NCBI RefSeq assembly: GCF_001305595.1
Contig: NZ_CP012401.1
Span: forward strand, 2,491,001-2,555,000
DNA: 64,000 nucleotides
Source of the DNA: Azospirillum thiophilum
GTDB lineage: Bacteria; Pseudomonadota; Alphaproteobacteria; Azospirillales; Azospirillaceae
Reading direction: 5' to 3'
Shown here: one piece after another, positions 38,546-47,724 of the stretch
Layout: every line of letters starts with the position of its first letter
Position numbering within the stretch: position 1 is the stretch's first letter
Program-made: the position numbers and the translations under genes
Notes under the pieces: model-generated
What the model was told of the DNA's origin: nothing
Seen by the model: the letters and a program-made list of their open reading frames with translations, nothing else
Database searches by the model: none

Positions 38546-39436
38546 TCATGCCCTGTCGGCCAGGCCGCTTCCCCGCATGCCATTTTCCTGGCCGGCGCCG
38601 CCCACGGGGCGGAAGCCGGTGTCCTGCGCCTGGAGGGTCCAGCGCTGGCCATGCTTGCGGTAGGAGGACACCAGCCCGCCCATGAAGGCGGCTCCCTCCC
38701 ACGACCGCACCTCGAACGTCACGTCCGGATGGGCGACGGTGATCAGGTTGTAGGCGTTCGCCTCGTTGCGCAGGCGGGTGGAGGTCGCGGTGGAGGCCTG
38801 GGCGACCAGGATCGAGCGGGCGATCTGGGTATGGAAGCTCATGATGTCGCCCGAATAGGCCTTGTGCAGATGGCCGGCCAGCAGCAGGTCGACGCCGCAG
38901 CTTTCCAGTGCAGGCAGTGCCAGCTTGTGGCGGCCAACCAGACGCGTTCCGGGCAGGTCGGGTGGTGGCAGGAAAGGGTGGTGGGTGAACAGCACCTTGA
39001 ACATGGTGTCCGGCATGTCGCTGAACACCTCGCGCACCCGCTTGATCTGGCGGCGGTTCATCCGGCCTTCGGAAAAATCCATGATGACCGGGCGTGCGGT
39101 GTTGATGCCCAGCACGGCCATTTCATCGTCGATGTGCAGCGGGCTGAGATCGGTGGTGATGTAGCGCCGGTAATGGCCGAACGGATTGGTGAAGCGCCGG
39201 AACACATTATAAACCGGGATGTCATGATTTCCCGGTACGACCAGGTAGGGAAAGGGCAATTTCTCCAGGAAAGCGCTCGCCTCCTTGAAATGGCGCGGCT
39301 TCGCCCGCTGGACGAGGTCGCCGGAAATGACGATCAGGTCGGGCGCCTGGGCCGTGAGGTCGGCAAGCAGCCCGTCGACGACGCGATGATCGATCCGCCC
39401 GAAATGCAGGTCGGAAATATGAGCGAGCCGTTTCAC
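38546..39436 (-). CDS. Metallophosphoesterase (calcineurin-like)
   Basis: A 296-residue phosphoesterase with the five dimetal motifs: ISDLHFG at 7-13, VISGDLV, VPGNHDIP, LFTHHPF and LLAGHLHKAY. It is of the CpdA/Icc-like type, so substrates may be cyclic nucleotides, phosphodiesters or lipids. It starts 19 bases after the lipid-kinase gene and is probably co-transcribed with it; a shared lipid-phosphate role is possible but unproven. Confidence 0.9.
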   Translation of the reverse strand: MKRLAHISDLHFGRIDHRVVDGLLADLTAQAPDLIVISGDLVQRAKPRHFKEASAFLEKLPFPYLVVPGNHDIPVYNVFRRFTNPFGHYRRYITTDLSPLHIDDEMAVLGINTARPVIMDFSEGRMNRRQIKRVREVFSDMPDTMFKVLFTHHPFLPPPDLPGTRLVGRHKLALPALESCGVDLLLAGHLHKAYSGDIMSFHTQIARSILVAQASTATSTRLRNEANAYNLITVAHPDVTFEVRSWEGAAFMGGLVSSYRKHGQRWTLQAQDTGFRPVGGAGQENGMRGSGLADRA

Positions 39437-39455
39437 GCCGTCTTCATCCTCTATC

Positions 39456-40349
39456 TCAGCCTGGAGCCAGAACCTTCAGGGCACCTGGGAGAATCCGATA
39501 GTGGAGCGGAGCCTCCAGCTTCCGGATCTCGCCGTCGTTGACCATCTTCAGATGATGGCGGCGGCTGTGGACGGTCAGGCTGGTGACCGCATAGGTGTCC
39601 AGCGCCTCGTCCTGTTTCCAGGAACCGGCGATCAGCCGTCCCATCAACCGCAGCATCGCCAAGGCGTTCCGCTCGCGGGCGACATAGACTCCCAGTTTTC
39701 CCGCATCCAGCGCCTGACGGGTCAGGACCAGCCCGAACCCCTCGTCGTAGACGTTGTTCGACACGACCAGGATCGGCGTCCGCATGCGCCTCGGTCCATC
39801 GCCCCAGTCCAGCCGGACATCGAGCATCGGCAGCCGATACAGCGTCTTCGCCAGCGCCAGGGCGGCGCCCGGCCATTTCAGCAGTCGGTGTTGCCGGCGT
39901 TGGCGTTCTCGTTCCTGCACCACCGCCGGATAGAATCCGAGTATCGAGCTGTTGGTGTATGGCTCGCCATTCACCTCGGCGATGTCGATGGCGCGAACCC
40001 GGCCGGCGGCCAGGGCCTCGGCGGCGGCCTCCAGTTCAAGAGGAACATGAAGATCACGGGCCAAGAGATTGAGAGTGCCGAGAGGAATCACCCCAAGTGT
40101 CTTGCCGGTCGGCAGTGCCAGCTTCACCGCGCTGTGCAGCGTGCCGTCGCCACCGCCGACCACCAGCGTCTCGGCATCGGAGTCCAGAACCTTGCGGATC
40201 GTCTGGGTGCATTCGGCGCCCTCGACCGCATGCAGGTCCACCGTCGCGCCATGCTTCTCGAATGCCTTGCGGATCGCCGTCTCCGCCCCGTCGATCGGGC
40301 GGCCGACCAGCGACCCCGCCTGCCGGTTGAGGATGATCCCGACTTTCAT
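39456..40349 (-). CDS. Diacylglycerol kinase-family lipid kinase
   Basis: A 297-residue DAGK-catalytic-domain protein of the YegS/BmrU group. The nucleotide loop VVGGGDGTLHSAV lies near residues 62-74, followed by IPLGTLNLLARDL. The C-terminal half is the beta-sandwich with SNNVYDEGFGLVLTRQ and KMVNDGEIRKLEAPLH. It probably phosphorylates a diacylglycerol or sphingoid lipid using ATP. It precedes the metallophosphoesterase gene. Confidence 0.9.
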   Translation of the reverse strand: MKVGIILNRQAGSLVGRPIDGAETAIRKAFEKHGATVDLHAVEGAECTQTIRKVLDSDAETLVVGGGDGTLHSAVKLALPTGKTLGVIPLGTLNLLARDLHVPLELEAAAEALAAGRVRAIDIAEVNGEPYTNSSILGFYPAVVQERERQRRQHRLLKWPGAALALAKTLYRLPMLDVRLDWGDGPRRMRTPILVVSNNVYDEGFGLVLTRQALDAGKLGVYVARERNALAMLRLMGRLIAGSWKQDEALDTYAVTSLTVHSRRHHLKMVNDGEIRKLEAPLHYRILPGALKVLAPG

Positions 40350-40660
40350 TGCTCACCGTGGAAAATCTGGTGCGGCAGGAGGGAAATCGGCATGGGGATC
40401 GGGCCTTCCGTAGGGCTGTTTCGCAAAGCTGGTCGCCAACAGATGTGAGCGTGGGCGCAACGGTCCAAGGGGTGAGATGTTCCCAATCCGCGCCACGCCC
40501 ACGAACGGGAACATCCGGAGCCGTATGGCCGGTTTGACAGAAGCGCCCACTCCCGTATCATCGTTGCCGGCCGATCTTCCGCCGTCCGATGCATCGCAGA
40601 GGTGAAGGAGCCGGCCCGCCACCGCCCGATACCCACCGATAACCGAGAAAATACAATACG
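40350..40660. other. Divergent intergenic region with interleaved inverted repeats
   Basis: No gene is supported in these 311 bases between two divergent starts. CGTGGGCG (40450-40457) pairs with CGCCCACG (40496-40503), and GATGTTCCC (40476-40484) pairs with GGGAACATC (40507-40515). The order A-B-A'-B' means the stems are either a pseudoknot or two mutually exclusive hairpins. It could be a regulatory RNA element or paired protein sites for either flanking gene. Confidence 0.55.
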
Positions 40661-41722
40661 ATGAGCGACGTCGCTGAGATTTTGTTCGAACGCCGGGGCG
40701 CCATCGGCCTCGTCACGCTCAACCGGCCGAAGGCGCTGAACGCGCTGACTCTCGGCATGATCCGGCTGTTCGATCCGCAGCTGCGGGCCTGGGATGCCGA
40801 TCCCGAGGTCAAGGCCGTCGTGATCCGCGGCGCAGGGGAGAAGGCGTTCTGCGCCGGCGGCGACGTCGTCAGCCTGTACGAGGCCGGCAAGGCCGCCAAG
40901 GAGGGCCTGGGCGACAGCGCGCCTGTGCGCGCCTTCTTCAGCGAAGAGTATGTGCTGAACCGCCTGATCAAGCGGTTGTCCAAGCCCTATGTAGCCCTGA
41001 TCGACGGCATCTCCATGGGCGGCGGCGTCGGCCTGTCCGTGCATGGCACCCACCGCATCGTCACCGAGCGGACGCTGTTCGCCATGCCGGAAACCGGGAT
41101 CGGCCTGTATCCGGACGTCGGCGGCACCTATTTCCTGCCGCGGCTGCCGGGACAGGTCGGCATCTGGCTCGGCCTGACTGGCGACCGGCTGAAGGCGGCC
41201 GACCTGATCGCCATCGGCGCGGCCGACGCCTTCGTGCCGAGCGGCAGGATTGATGCGCTGATCGACGATCTGGCCGCCGGCATCCCGGCCGACGAAGCGG
41301 TCGCGTCCCATCGCGGAGAGGCGGGTGAGGCGACGGTTGCCGCGATTCGCGCCGTCGTCGACCGTTGCTATGCCTTCGATGCGATCGAACCCATCGTCAA
41401 GGCGCTGGAGGCAGAGGGGACGGAGTGGGCAGCGGGCCAACTGGCCACCCTGCGCCGGGTGTCGCCGACCAGCCTCAAGGTGACCCTTGCCGCCCTGCGG
41501 CGCGGGGGCAAGCTGGATTTCGAGGCCTGCATGGTGCAGGAGTTGCGCCTCAGCCTTGCCTGTCTTGCCGGCGACGACTTCTACGAGGGGATCCGCGCCG
41601 CCTTGGTCGACAAGGACAGGAACCCGAAATGGAAGCCGGCCGGGTTGGCCGATGTCGGCCCGTCAGACGTCGAGCGCCACTTCGCGGAACCGGCCGGCGG
41701 CGATCTGGTCTTCCGCGACTGA
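40661..41722 (+). CDS. Enoyl-CoA hydratase family protein, 3-hydroxyisobutyryl-CoA hydrolase type
   Basis: A 353-residue crotonase-fold enzyme. The CoA oxyanion loops are FCAGGDVVSLYE near residue 65 and ISMGGGVGLSVHG near 115. The signature PETGIGLYPDVGGTYFLPRL carries the Glu and Asp characteristic of 3-hydroxyisobutyryl-CoA hydrolases in valine degradation. Length also fits this subgroup rather than the 260-residue hydratases. It stands alone with divergent lipid kinase upstream and a hairpin downstream. Confidence 0.88.
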   Translation: MSDVAEILFERRGAIGLVTLNRPKALNALTLGMIRLFDPQLRAWDADPEVKAVVIRGAGEKAFCAGGDVVSLYEAGKAAKEGLGDSAPVRAFFSEEYVLNRLIKRLSKPYVALIDGISMGGGVGLSVHGTHRIVTERTLFAMPETGIGLYPDVGGTYFLPRLPGQVGIWLGLTGDRLKAADLIAIGAADAFVPSGRIDALIDDLAAGIPADEAVASHRGEAGEATVAAIRAVVDRCYAFDAIEPIVKALEAEGTEWAAGQLATLRRVSPTSLKVTLAALRRGGKLDFEACMVQELRLSLACLAGDDFYEGIRAALVDKDRNPKWKPAGLADVGPSDVERHFAEPAGGDLVFRD

Positions 41723-41779
41723 GGGAAACCGGTCGAAAATCGTTGGATTTCCCATCCGGATTTCCGCTTCGCCGCCAAA

Positions 41780-41809
41780 TCCCGTCCGAACGCCGAGGTT
41801 CGGGCGGGA
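41780..41809 (+). terminator. Hairpin after the hydroxyisobutyryl-CoA hydrolase gene
   Basis: TCCCGTCCGAAC and GTTCGGGCGGGA form a 12-bp stem with one G-T pair and a 6-base loop. No T-run follows, so it may only protect the 3' end or act with Rho. It lies about 60 bases after the stop codon. Confidence 0.45.
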
Positions 41810-41962
41810 AGGTCGCCCAACTCGGGGCAGAACAATGGGTTGTGCCGGACTTTTTCCGGAATTATTAGGATGATTGCCGACGAATGATCGGTTAATCTCC
41901 CTTTAAGGTCCCGGTATCGTCCTTGCGCGGGGAACGGCCGGTTAGAGCCAAAGGAGACCGCG

Positions 41963-42436
41963 GTGCGCAAACCTTATTATGAGAGCATCCTGTTGATTGA
42001 GCGGCTGCATCGCCACTTTCTTGAGGTGCTCAAGACCGAGCTGGACCGGCTTGGGATACAGGACATCAACAACGTTCAGAGCCTCATTCTGTACAACATC
42101 GGCGAAGACGAGATGACGGTCGGCGAACTTACCGCGCGCGGCTATTATCTTGGCTCCAACGTGTCCTACAACGTCAAGAAGATGGTCGAGAACGGCTATC
42201 TCGGCCAGGAGCGCTCCCCGCACGACCGCCGCTCCGTCCGTGTCCGCCTGTCGGAAAAGGGACTGGATCTGCGCGAGAAGATCAGCGTCATGTTCGAACG
42301 TCATCTGACCGCCCTGGAAAAGGCCGGTTTCAGCGACGAGGAACTGACAAAGGCCAACGAGACCCTGCGCAAGCTGGAACGCTTCTGGTCGGCGTCGCTC
42401 GACTACAGCGGCTTTCCGATGACCTCCGCGGCCTGA
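41963..42436 (+). CDS. MarR-family winged-helix regulator (LdtR-like)
   Basis: A 157-residue MarR protein with the winged helix spanning about 35-105 (INNVQSLILYNIG, TVGELTARGYYLGSNVSYNVKKMVENGYL, SPHDRRSVRVRLSEKG). This pattern strongly recalls LdtR of rhizobia and Liberibacter, which controls an L,D-transpeptidase and osmotic and cell-wall traits. The start is GTG at 41963 with a perfect AAGGAGA site. No transpeptidase gene is adjacent, so targets lie elsewhere. Confidence 0.85.
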   Translation: MRKPYYESILLIERLHRHFLEVLKTELDRLGIQDINNVQSLILYNIGEDEMTVGELTARGYYLGSNVSYNVKKMVENGYLGQERSPHDRRSVRVRLSEKGLDLREKISVMFERHLTALEKAGFSDEELTKANETLRKLERFWSASLDYSGFPMTSAA

Positions 42437-42698
42437 CCGGCCGTACTTCAAGCCCCCGCGGTTACCGGCTCCCGCGGGCGGCAACAGGGCGCGGCTGCAA
42501 GGGCGAGAATCTCCTTCAGCTTCGCCTTACCGGTTCCGAACTCTCCCTTCGAACAGCATCTTTGCGAACCCTTCGACGCGCTGGCGTGTTGATCGGTAAC
42601 TGCCCCCGGGGGACCTGCCCTCCTACGGCCGGCACATCGCAATGCAGCCTGTTGTGATGCCGGCTTGTCGTGCCGGGGCATCACGGGGATGGGCTTGC

Positions 42699-43991
42699 AT
42701 GTCTTACATCGTCTTGCTGGTTGGGCTCGGGGTTCTGATACTGTTGGTAGCCTGGCTGCCGATGATGCTGAAGGAACTGCCGCTGTCACTGCCGATCATC
42801 TGTGTCGGCCTTGGATATGCGGCCTTCGCCGCCTTTCCGCTGGACAACCCCGAACCGCTGGCCTTTCCCGAAGCGACCGAGCGGCTGACCGAACTGATCG
42901 TCCTCGTCGCGCTGATGGGGGCCGGGCTCAAGCTGGACCGCCGCATCGGCTGGCGGCGTTGGATGGTCACCTGGCGGCTGCTGGCCGTCACCATGCCGCT
43001 GTCCATCCTGATGATCGCGCTGATAGGCTGGTACTGGTTGGATTTCCCGATATCGGCTTCGATCCTGCTGGGTGCGGCGCTGGCGCCGACCGATCCCGTG
43101 CTCGCCTCCGATATCCAGGTCGGGCCGCCGAAATCCGGCGAGGAGGACGAGATCCGCTTCAGCCTGACGTCGGAAGCCGGACTGAACGACGGACTCGCCT
43201 TTCCGTTCGTCCATGTGGCCATCGGGGTGGCTCTGCTGAATGGCAACCCGCCCTGGACCATGCTGCTGCATTGGGCCGCCCTGGATGTGGCGTGGAAGCT
43301 GGCGGCCGGTGTCGGCATGGGCTGGCTGGTCGGCAAGCTGCTGGCATTCGTCACCTTCCGCGTGCCGAATCGGGCCAACCTGTCGCGGACGGGCGACGGT
43401 TTCGTCTCGCTCGGCATCACGCTGATCGCCTATGGGGTGACGGAACTGGCAGGCGGCTACGGCTTCGTCGCCGTGTTCGTCGCAGCACTGTCACTGCGGG
43501 ACGCGGAACGCAACAGCACGTATCACGAGCGGCTGCATGATTTCGTCGAACAGACCGAAAGGCTGTTGATGATGCTGATGCTGGTGCTGTTCGGCGGCAC
43601 GCTGGCCCACGGCTTGCTCCATCCGGTGTCGTGGAGCACGGTCGGCGCCGCACTGGCGATCCTGTTCGTCGTGCGCCCGCTGGCCGGAATGGCGGGGTTG
43701 GCCGGGCTGGCGATGCCGGCGGGCGAAAAGCTGGCCATCGCCTTCTTCGGCATTCGCGGCATGGGCAGCTTTTATTACGTCGCCTATGCCCTGAATGCGG
43801 CGGAATTCGATGTGCCGAACGCCTTGTGGACGATGACCGGGTTGATCGTCCTGCTCTCGATTCTCGTCCATGGCATCACGGTGACCCCCGTCATGCGGCG
43901 AATCGACAGGCGTCGGCAGGCGGCGGCCCCGCTCTCCGCCCCCTCCATACACCCCCGAATGGAAAAAGCCGGCGTTTCGCCCGACCCTTGA
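42699..43991 (+). CDS. Cation:proton antiporter, CPA1/NhaP-like
   Basis: A 430-residue inner-membrane protein with about 12 hydrophobic segments. It carries the family's ion-path residues in APTDPVLASD (near 125-134) and SEAGLNDGLAFPFV (near 155-168). It exchanges Na+ or K+ for H+ and supports pH or salt tolerance. The ATG at 42699 puts the first helix at the N-terminus. Upstream ATG at 42642 adds an unlikely hydrophilic lead. Confidence 0.88.
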   Translation: MSYIVLLVGLGVLILLVAWLPMMLKELPLSLPIICVGLGYAAFAAFPLDNPEPLAFPEATERLTELIVLVALMGAGLKLDRRIGWRRWMVTWRLLAVTMPLSILMIALIGWYWLDFPISASILLGAALAPTDPVLASDIQVGPPKSGEEDEIRFSLTSEAGLNDGLAFPFVHVAIGVALLNGNPPWTMLLHWAALDVAWKLAAGVGMGWLVGKLLAFVTFRVPNRANLSRTGDGFVSLGITLIAYGVTELAGGYGFVAVFVAALSLRDAERNSTYHERLHDFVEQTERLLMMLMLVLFGGTLAHGLLHPVSWSTVGAALAILFVVRPLAGMAGLAGLAMPAGEKLAIAFFGIRGMGSFYYVAYALNAAEFDVPNALWTMTGLIVLLSILVHGITVTPVMRRIDRRRQAAAPLSAPSIHPRMEKAGVSPDP

Positions 43992-44201
43992 TGAAAATTG
44001 CTTGTTAAACTGAAAATCCGCTTCGCTTACAACAGGCTGCACCTGCATAGTGTTTGGCAAGGGGCGGCGCGCACGGCCAGACGGTTTCCGATGAAACCAA
44101 ATGAACGGCCGGCGCGACCGTCCCGGGATCGCCGGCCGAACCGTTTCGGACCGGTCGCCCGGAACCACGCGCAACGCAACGCTGAGGGGAGGAATCCACG
44201 C

Positions 44202-45446
44202 ATGATCGCACGTCTTCTGACCGGTGCCGCCCTGGCTGCCCTGACGGTCGGTGTCCTGTCCACCGCGCCTCTGTCGACCGGACAGGCCATGGCCCAGCAG
44301 GGCAAGCTGTCCGGGGAGGCGGTCAAGATCGGTGTGCTGAACGACCGCTCCGGTCTCTACGCCGATCTGGGCGGCGAGGGATCGGTCATCGCCGCGCGCA
44401 TGGCCGCGGAGGAGTTCGGTAACAAGATCCTCGGCAAGCCCATCGAGATCATCTCGGCCGACCACCAGAACAAGCCCGACATCGGCGCCAACCTCGCCCG
44501 CCAATGGATCGATCAGGACGGTGTCGACGTCATCGTCGACGTGCCGAACTCCGGCGTGGCGCTGGCGGTCCAGGAGGTGACGAAGGAGAAGAAGAAGATC
44601 TTCCTGATGGAAGGTCCGGCCACTTCCCGGCTGACCGGCGACGCCTGCTCCCCCACCGGCTTCCATTGGCCCTACGACACCCGCGCGCTCGCGGTCGGAA
44701 CCGGACAGGCCATGGTGAAGGAAGGCGGCGACAGCTGGTTCTTCATCACCGCCGACTATGCCTTCGGCCACCAGCTGGAGGCCGATACCTCGGTCGAGGT
44801 CAAGAAGGCTGGCGGCAAGGTGATGGGATCGGTGAAGGCGCCGCTGAACACCGCCGACTTCTCCTCCTTCCTGCTGCAGGCGCAATCGTCGGGCGCCAAG
44901 GTGGTCGGGCTGGCCAACGCCGGCGGCGACACCATCACCTCGATCAAGCAGGCGTCCGAGTTCGGCCTGACGCAGGGCGGCCAGCAGAAGCTGGCGGGCC
45001 TGCTGATCTTCCTGTCCGACGTGCATGCGCTAGGCTTGGCCGTCGCGCAGGATCTGGTGCTGACCACCGGCTTCTACTGGGATCGCGACGACGATACGCG
45101 CGCCTGGTCCAAGAAGTTCTTCGACCGCCACGGCAAGATGCCGACGATGGTGCAGGCCGGCAGCTATTCCGCCGTCCGCCATTACCTGAAGGCCATCGAG
45201 GCCGCCGGCACCGATGACGGGCCAACCGTCGCTGCCAAGATGAAGGAGATGCCGGTCAACGACATGTTTGCCAAGAACGGCACCATCCTGCCCAACGGCC
45301 GCATGGTCCATGACATGTATCTGGCCCGCGTGAAGAAGCCGGCCGAATCGAAAGGACCGTGGGACTACTATCAGATCCTGCGCACCATCCCCGGCAAGGA
45401 GGCCTTCGCAACCTTCGAGGAAAGCGGCTGCAAGCTGCCGAAGTGA
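44202..45446 (+). CDS. ABC transporter substrate-binding protein, branched-chain amino acid type
   Basis: A 414-residue periplasmic type I binding protein. A long signal peptide (to about residue 32, AMAQQ) precedes a Leu/Ile/Val-binding fold (VKIGVLNDRSGLYADLGG, FITADYAFGHQLEADTS, GDTITSIKQASEFGL). Members in Rhodospirillales bind amino acids, amides or aromatic acids, so the ligand is open. GGGGAGGAATC gives a good ribosome site for the ATG at 44202. Two permease genes follow. Confidence 0.9.
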   Translation: MIARLLTGAALAALTVGVLSTAPLSTGQAMAQQGKLSGEAVKIGVLNDRSGLYADLGGEGSVIAARMAAEEFGNKILGKPIEIISADHQNKPDIGANLARQWIDQDGVDVIVDVPNSGVALAVQEVTKEKKKIFLMEGPATSRLTGDACSPTGFHWPYDTRALAVGTGQAMVKEGGDSWFFITADYAFGHQLEADTSVEVKKAGGKVMGSVKAPLNTADFSSFLLQAQSSGAKVVGLANAGGDTITSIKQASEFGLTQGGQQKLAGLLIFLSDVHALGLAVAQDLVLTTGFYWDRDDDTRAWSKKFFDRHGKMPTMVQAGSYSAVRHYLKAIEAAGTDDGPTVAAKMKEMPVNDMFAKNGTILPNGRMVHDMYLARVKKPAESKGPWDYYQILRTIPGKEAFATFEESGCKLPK

Positions 45447-45571
45447 TGTGCCGCGTGATCTGTCGGGTGGCGTGACGGACTTTCGCAGTTCGACAGGGAC
45501 CGGCATCCCCGCTGCGACAACGGCCGCAGGGCCGTGACGCCGCGGGGGTGCCGTCGGGGAGGCTAACGCTC

Positions 45572-46462
45572 ATGATGGGAACGATTTTCGGCATTCCGCC
45601 CCAGGCGCTGTTCGGTCAGCTCCTGCTGGGGTTGATCAACGGATCGTTTTACGCGCTGCTCAGCCTGGGGCTGGCGGTGATCTTCGGCATGCTGAACGTC
45701 ATCAACTTCGCCCACGGCGCGCTCTACATGATGGGTGCCTTCGTGGCGTGGCTGCTGCTGACCTATACCGGCATCGGCTATTGGTGGGCGTTGCTGCTGG
45801 CGCCGGTGATCGTCGGGCTGTTCGGGGTGGTGCTCGAAAAGACGCTGCTGTCGCGGCTGTACAAGCTCGACCATCTCTATGGGCTGCTGCTGACCTTCGG
45901 GGTGGCGCTGATCGTCGAGGGTGCCTTCCGCCACCAGTACGGAGTATCGGGCCAGCCCTATCCGATCCCCGACGCGCTGAAGGGCGGCAACAATCTGGGC
46001 TTCATGTTCCTGCCCAACTACCGCGGCTGGGTGGTGGTGGCGTCGCTGATCGTCTGCATCAGCACCTGGATCGCCATCGAAAAGACGAAGCTCGGCGCCT
46101 ATCTGCGTGCCGCGACCGAGAATCCGGTGCTGGTCCAGGCCTTCGGCATCAACGTGCCACGCATGGTCACGCTCACCTATGCCTTCGGGGTGGCGCTGGC
46201 CGGGCTGGCCGGGGTGCTGGCAGCGCCGATCTACCAGGTGTCGCCGCTGATGGGCTCCAACCTGATCATCGTGGTGTTCGCGGTGGTGGTGATCGGTGGC
46301 ATGGGGTCGATTTTGGGCGCGGTGTTGACCGGTTACGGTCTCGGCCTGTTGGAAGGGCTGACAAAGGTGTTCTATCCGGAGGCCTCGAACATCGTGGTCT
46401 TCGTCATCATGGCGGTGGTGCTGATGATCAAGCCCGCCGGCCTGTTCGGACGGGAAAGGTGA
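45572..46462 (+). CDS. Branched-chain amino acid-type ABC permease (LivH-like)
   Basis: A 296-residue inner-membrane protein with 7-8 hydrophobic segments and the LivH signatures LLGLINGSFYALLSLGLAVIFG, NFAHGALYMMGAF and GGMGSILGAVLTGYGLGLLE. It forms half of the channel. GGGGAGG lies 9 bases before ATG 45572; the earlier GTG at 45548 lies before that site. The second permease gene follows after 4 bases. Confidence 0.92.
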   Translation: MMGTIFGIPPQALFGQLLLGLINGSFYALLSLGLAVIFGMLNVINFAHGALYMMGAFVAWLLLTYTGIGYWWALLLAPVIVGLFGVVLEKTLLSRLYKLDHLYGLLLTFGVALIVEGAFRHQYGVSGQPYPIPDALKGGNNLGFMFLPNYRGWVVVASLIVCISTWIAIEKTKLGAYLRAATENPVLVQAFGINVPRMVTLTYAFGVALAGLAGVLAAPIYQVSPLMGSNLIIVVFAVVVIGGMGSILGAVLTGYGLGLLEGLTKVFYPEASNIVVFVIMAVVLMIKPAGLFGRER

Positions 46463-46466
46463 CCGC

Positions 46467-47477
46467 ATGAGCCTTCATTCGCAAAGCAGCGCCCGAACTC
46501 CCGCCAAGGCGTCAGCCGATGACCAGTCGCCGGCCGCCGGCACCGGAGCAATGGCAGCGCGGCTGGGGGCGGTGGCGGCTTTGGCGGTCCTGTTGGCGGC
46601 TCCCTTCTTCCTCTACCCGGTCTTCTTGATGAAGGTGCTGTGCTTCGCGCTGTTCGCCTGCGCCTTCAACCTGCTGATCGGCTTCGGCGGCCTGTTGAGC
46701 TTCGGACATGCCGCCTTCTTCGGCAGCGCCGCTTATGTCACCGCGCACACGGTGAAGGTCTGGGGTTTGTCGCCGGAGTTGGGCATCCTGTTGGGCACCG
46801 CGGCGGCTGCCGTTCTGGGGTTGGCCTTCGGCGGCATCGCCATCCGGCGCCAGGGCATCTATTTCGCCATGATCACGCTGGCCTTGAGCCAGATGGTGTT
46901 CTTCCTGGCGCTGCAGTTGCCCTTCACCCATGGCGAGGACGGTATCCAGGCGGTGCCGCGCGGCACGCTGTTCGGCGTCATCGACCTGAACGAGCCGATG
47001 GCGATGTATTATACGGTTCTGGGGGTGTTCCTGATCGGATTCGCCATCATCTGGCGCACAGTCCATTCGCCGTTCGGACAGGTGCTGAAGGCGATCCGCG
47101 AGAACGAACCGCGCGCCGTCTCGCTGGGGTATCGCACCGACCGTTACAAGCTGCTAGCCTTCGTGCTGTCGGCGACGCTCACCGGGCTGGCCGGCGGGAC
47201 CAAGGCCATCGTGTTCCAATTGGCGACCCTGACCGACGTGACGTGGCAGATGTCGGGCGAGGTGGTGCTGATGACGCTGCTGGGTGGCATGGGCACGCTG
47301 TCCGGACCGGTGGTCGGGGCGGCACTGGTGGTGACGCTGGAAAACTATCTGGCGGCGACCAGCCTGCCGGTTCCGGTGGTGATCGGCTGCATCTTCATCG
47401 TCTGTGTCCTGCTGTTCCGCCGCGGCATCGCCGGCGAAATCCTTGCGCGCTTCGGGAAACAGAAGCGGAACGGATAA
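46467..47477 (+). CDS. Branched-chain amino acid-type ABC permease (LivM-like)
   Basis: A 336-residue membrane protein. After a 30-residue cytoplasmic lead rich in Ser, Ala and Asp come 8-9 hydrophobic segments with NLLIGFGGLLSFGHAAFFG and the EAA-like loop LKAIRENEPRAVSLGY, which contacts the ATPase. It completes the channel with LivH. Unusually, no livG or livF ATPase gene follows; the next gene is a phasin on its own promoter. Confidence 0.92.
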   Translation: MSLHSQSSARTPAKASADDQSPAAGTGAMAARLGAVAALAVLLAAPFFLYPVFLMKVLCFALFACAFNLLIGFGGLLSFGHAAFFGSAAYVTAHTVKVWGLSPELGILLGTAAAAVLGLAFGGIAIRRQGIYFAMITLALSQMVFFLALQLPFTHGEDGIQAVPRGTLFGVIDLNEPMAMYYTVLGVFLIGFAIIWRTVHSPFGQVLKAIRENEPRAVSLGYRTDRYKLLAFVLSATLTGLAGGTKAIVFQLATLTDVTWQMSGEVVLMTLLGGMGTLSGPVVGAALVVTLENYLAATSLPVPVVIGCIFIVCVLLFRRGIAGEILARFGKQKRNG

Positions 47478-47604
47478 GCTGTGCAAATCAAAGGAGAAAG
47501 TGTTGCCAATGCAATATTACAGAACAATGTAACATAAAATACGGTTCCGGTTCACAACATCCCTACCTCGAAAGAAGGGGTGTGGTCCTGTTATTTTGCG
47601 CCCT

Positions 47605-47628
47605 GGAACGTTTTGCTTCTCGGATGTT
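47605..47628 (+). promoter_or_regulatory. Possible EcfG-type stress promoter upstream of the phasin gene
   Basis: GGAAC (47605-47609), 16 bases, then GTT (47626-47628), resembling the GGAAC-N16-17-CGTT pattern of alphaproteobacterial general-stress sigma factors, with T instead of C before GTT. It is 97 bases upstream of the phasin start. Short motifs like this occur by chance, so confidence is modest. Confidence 0.4.
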
Positions 47629-47724
47629 ATACCACTCAACGCGTGCGGCGGTGCAGCAAAATGACCGGCGCGGGTTTTGGGAAGAAACGTCCAACCGGAC
47701 GAAAATATTCGAGGAGCATCCCGC

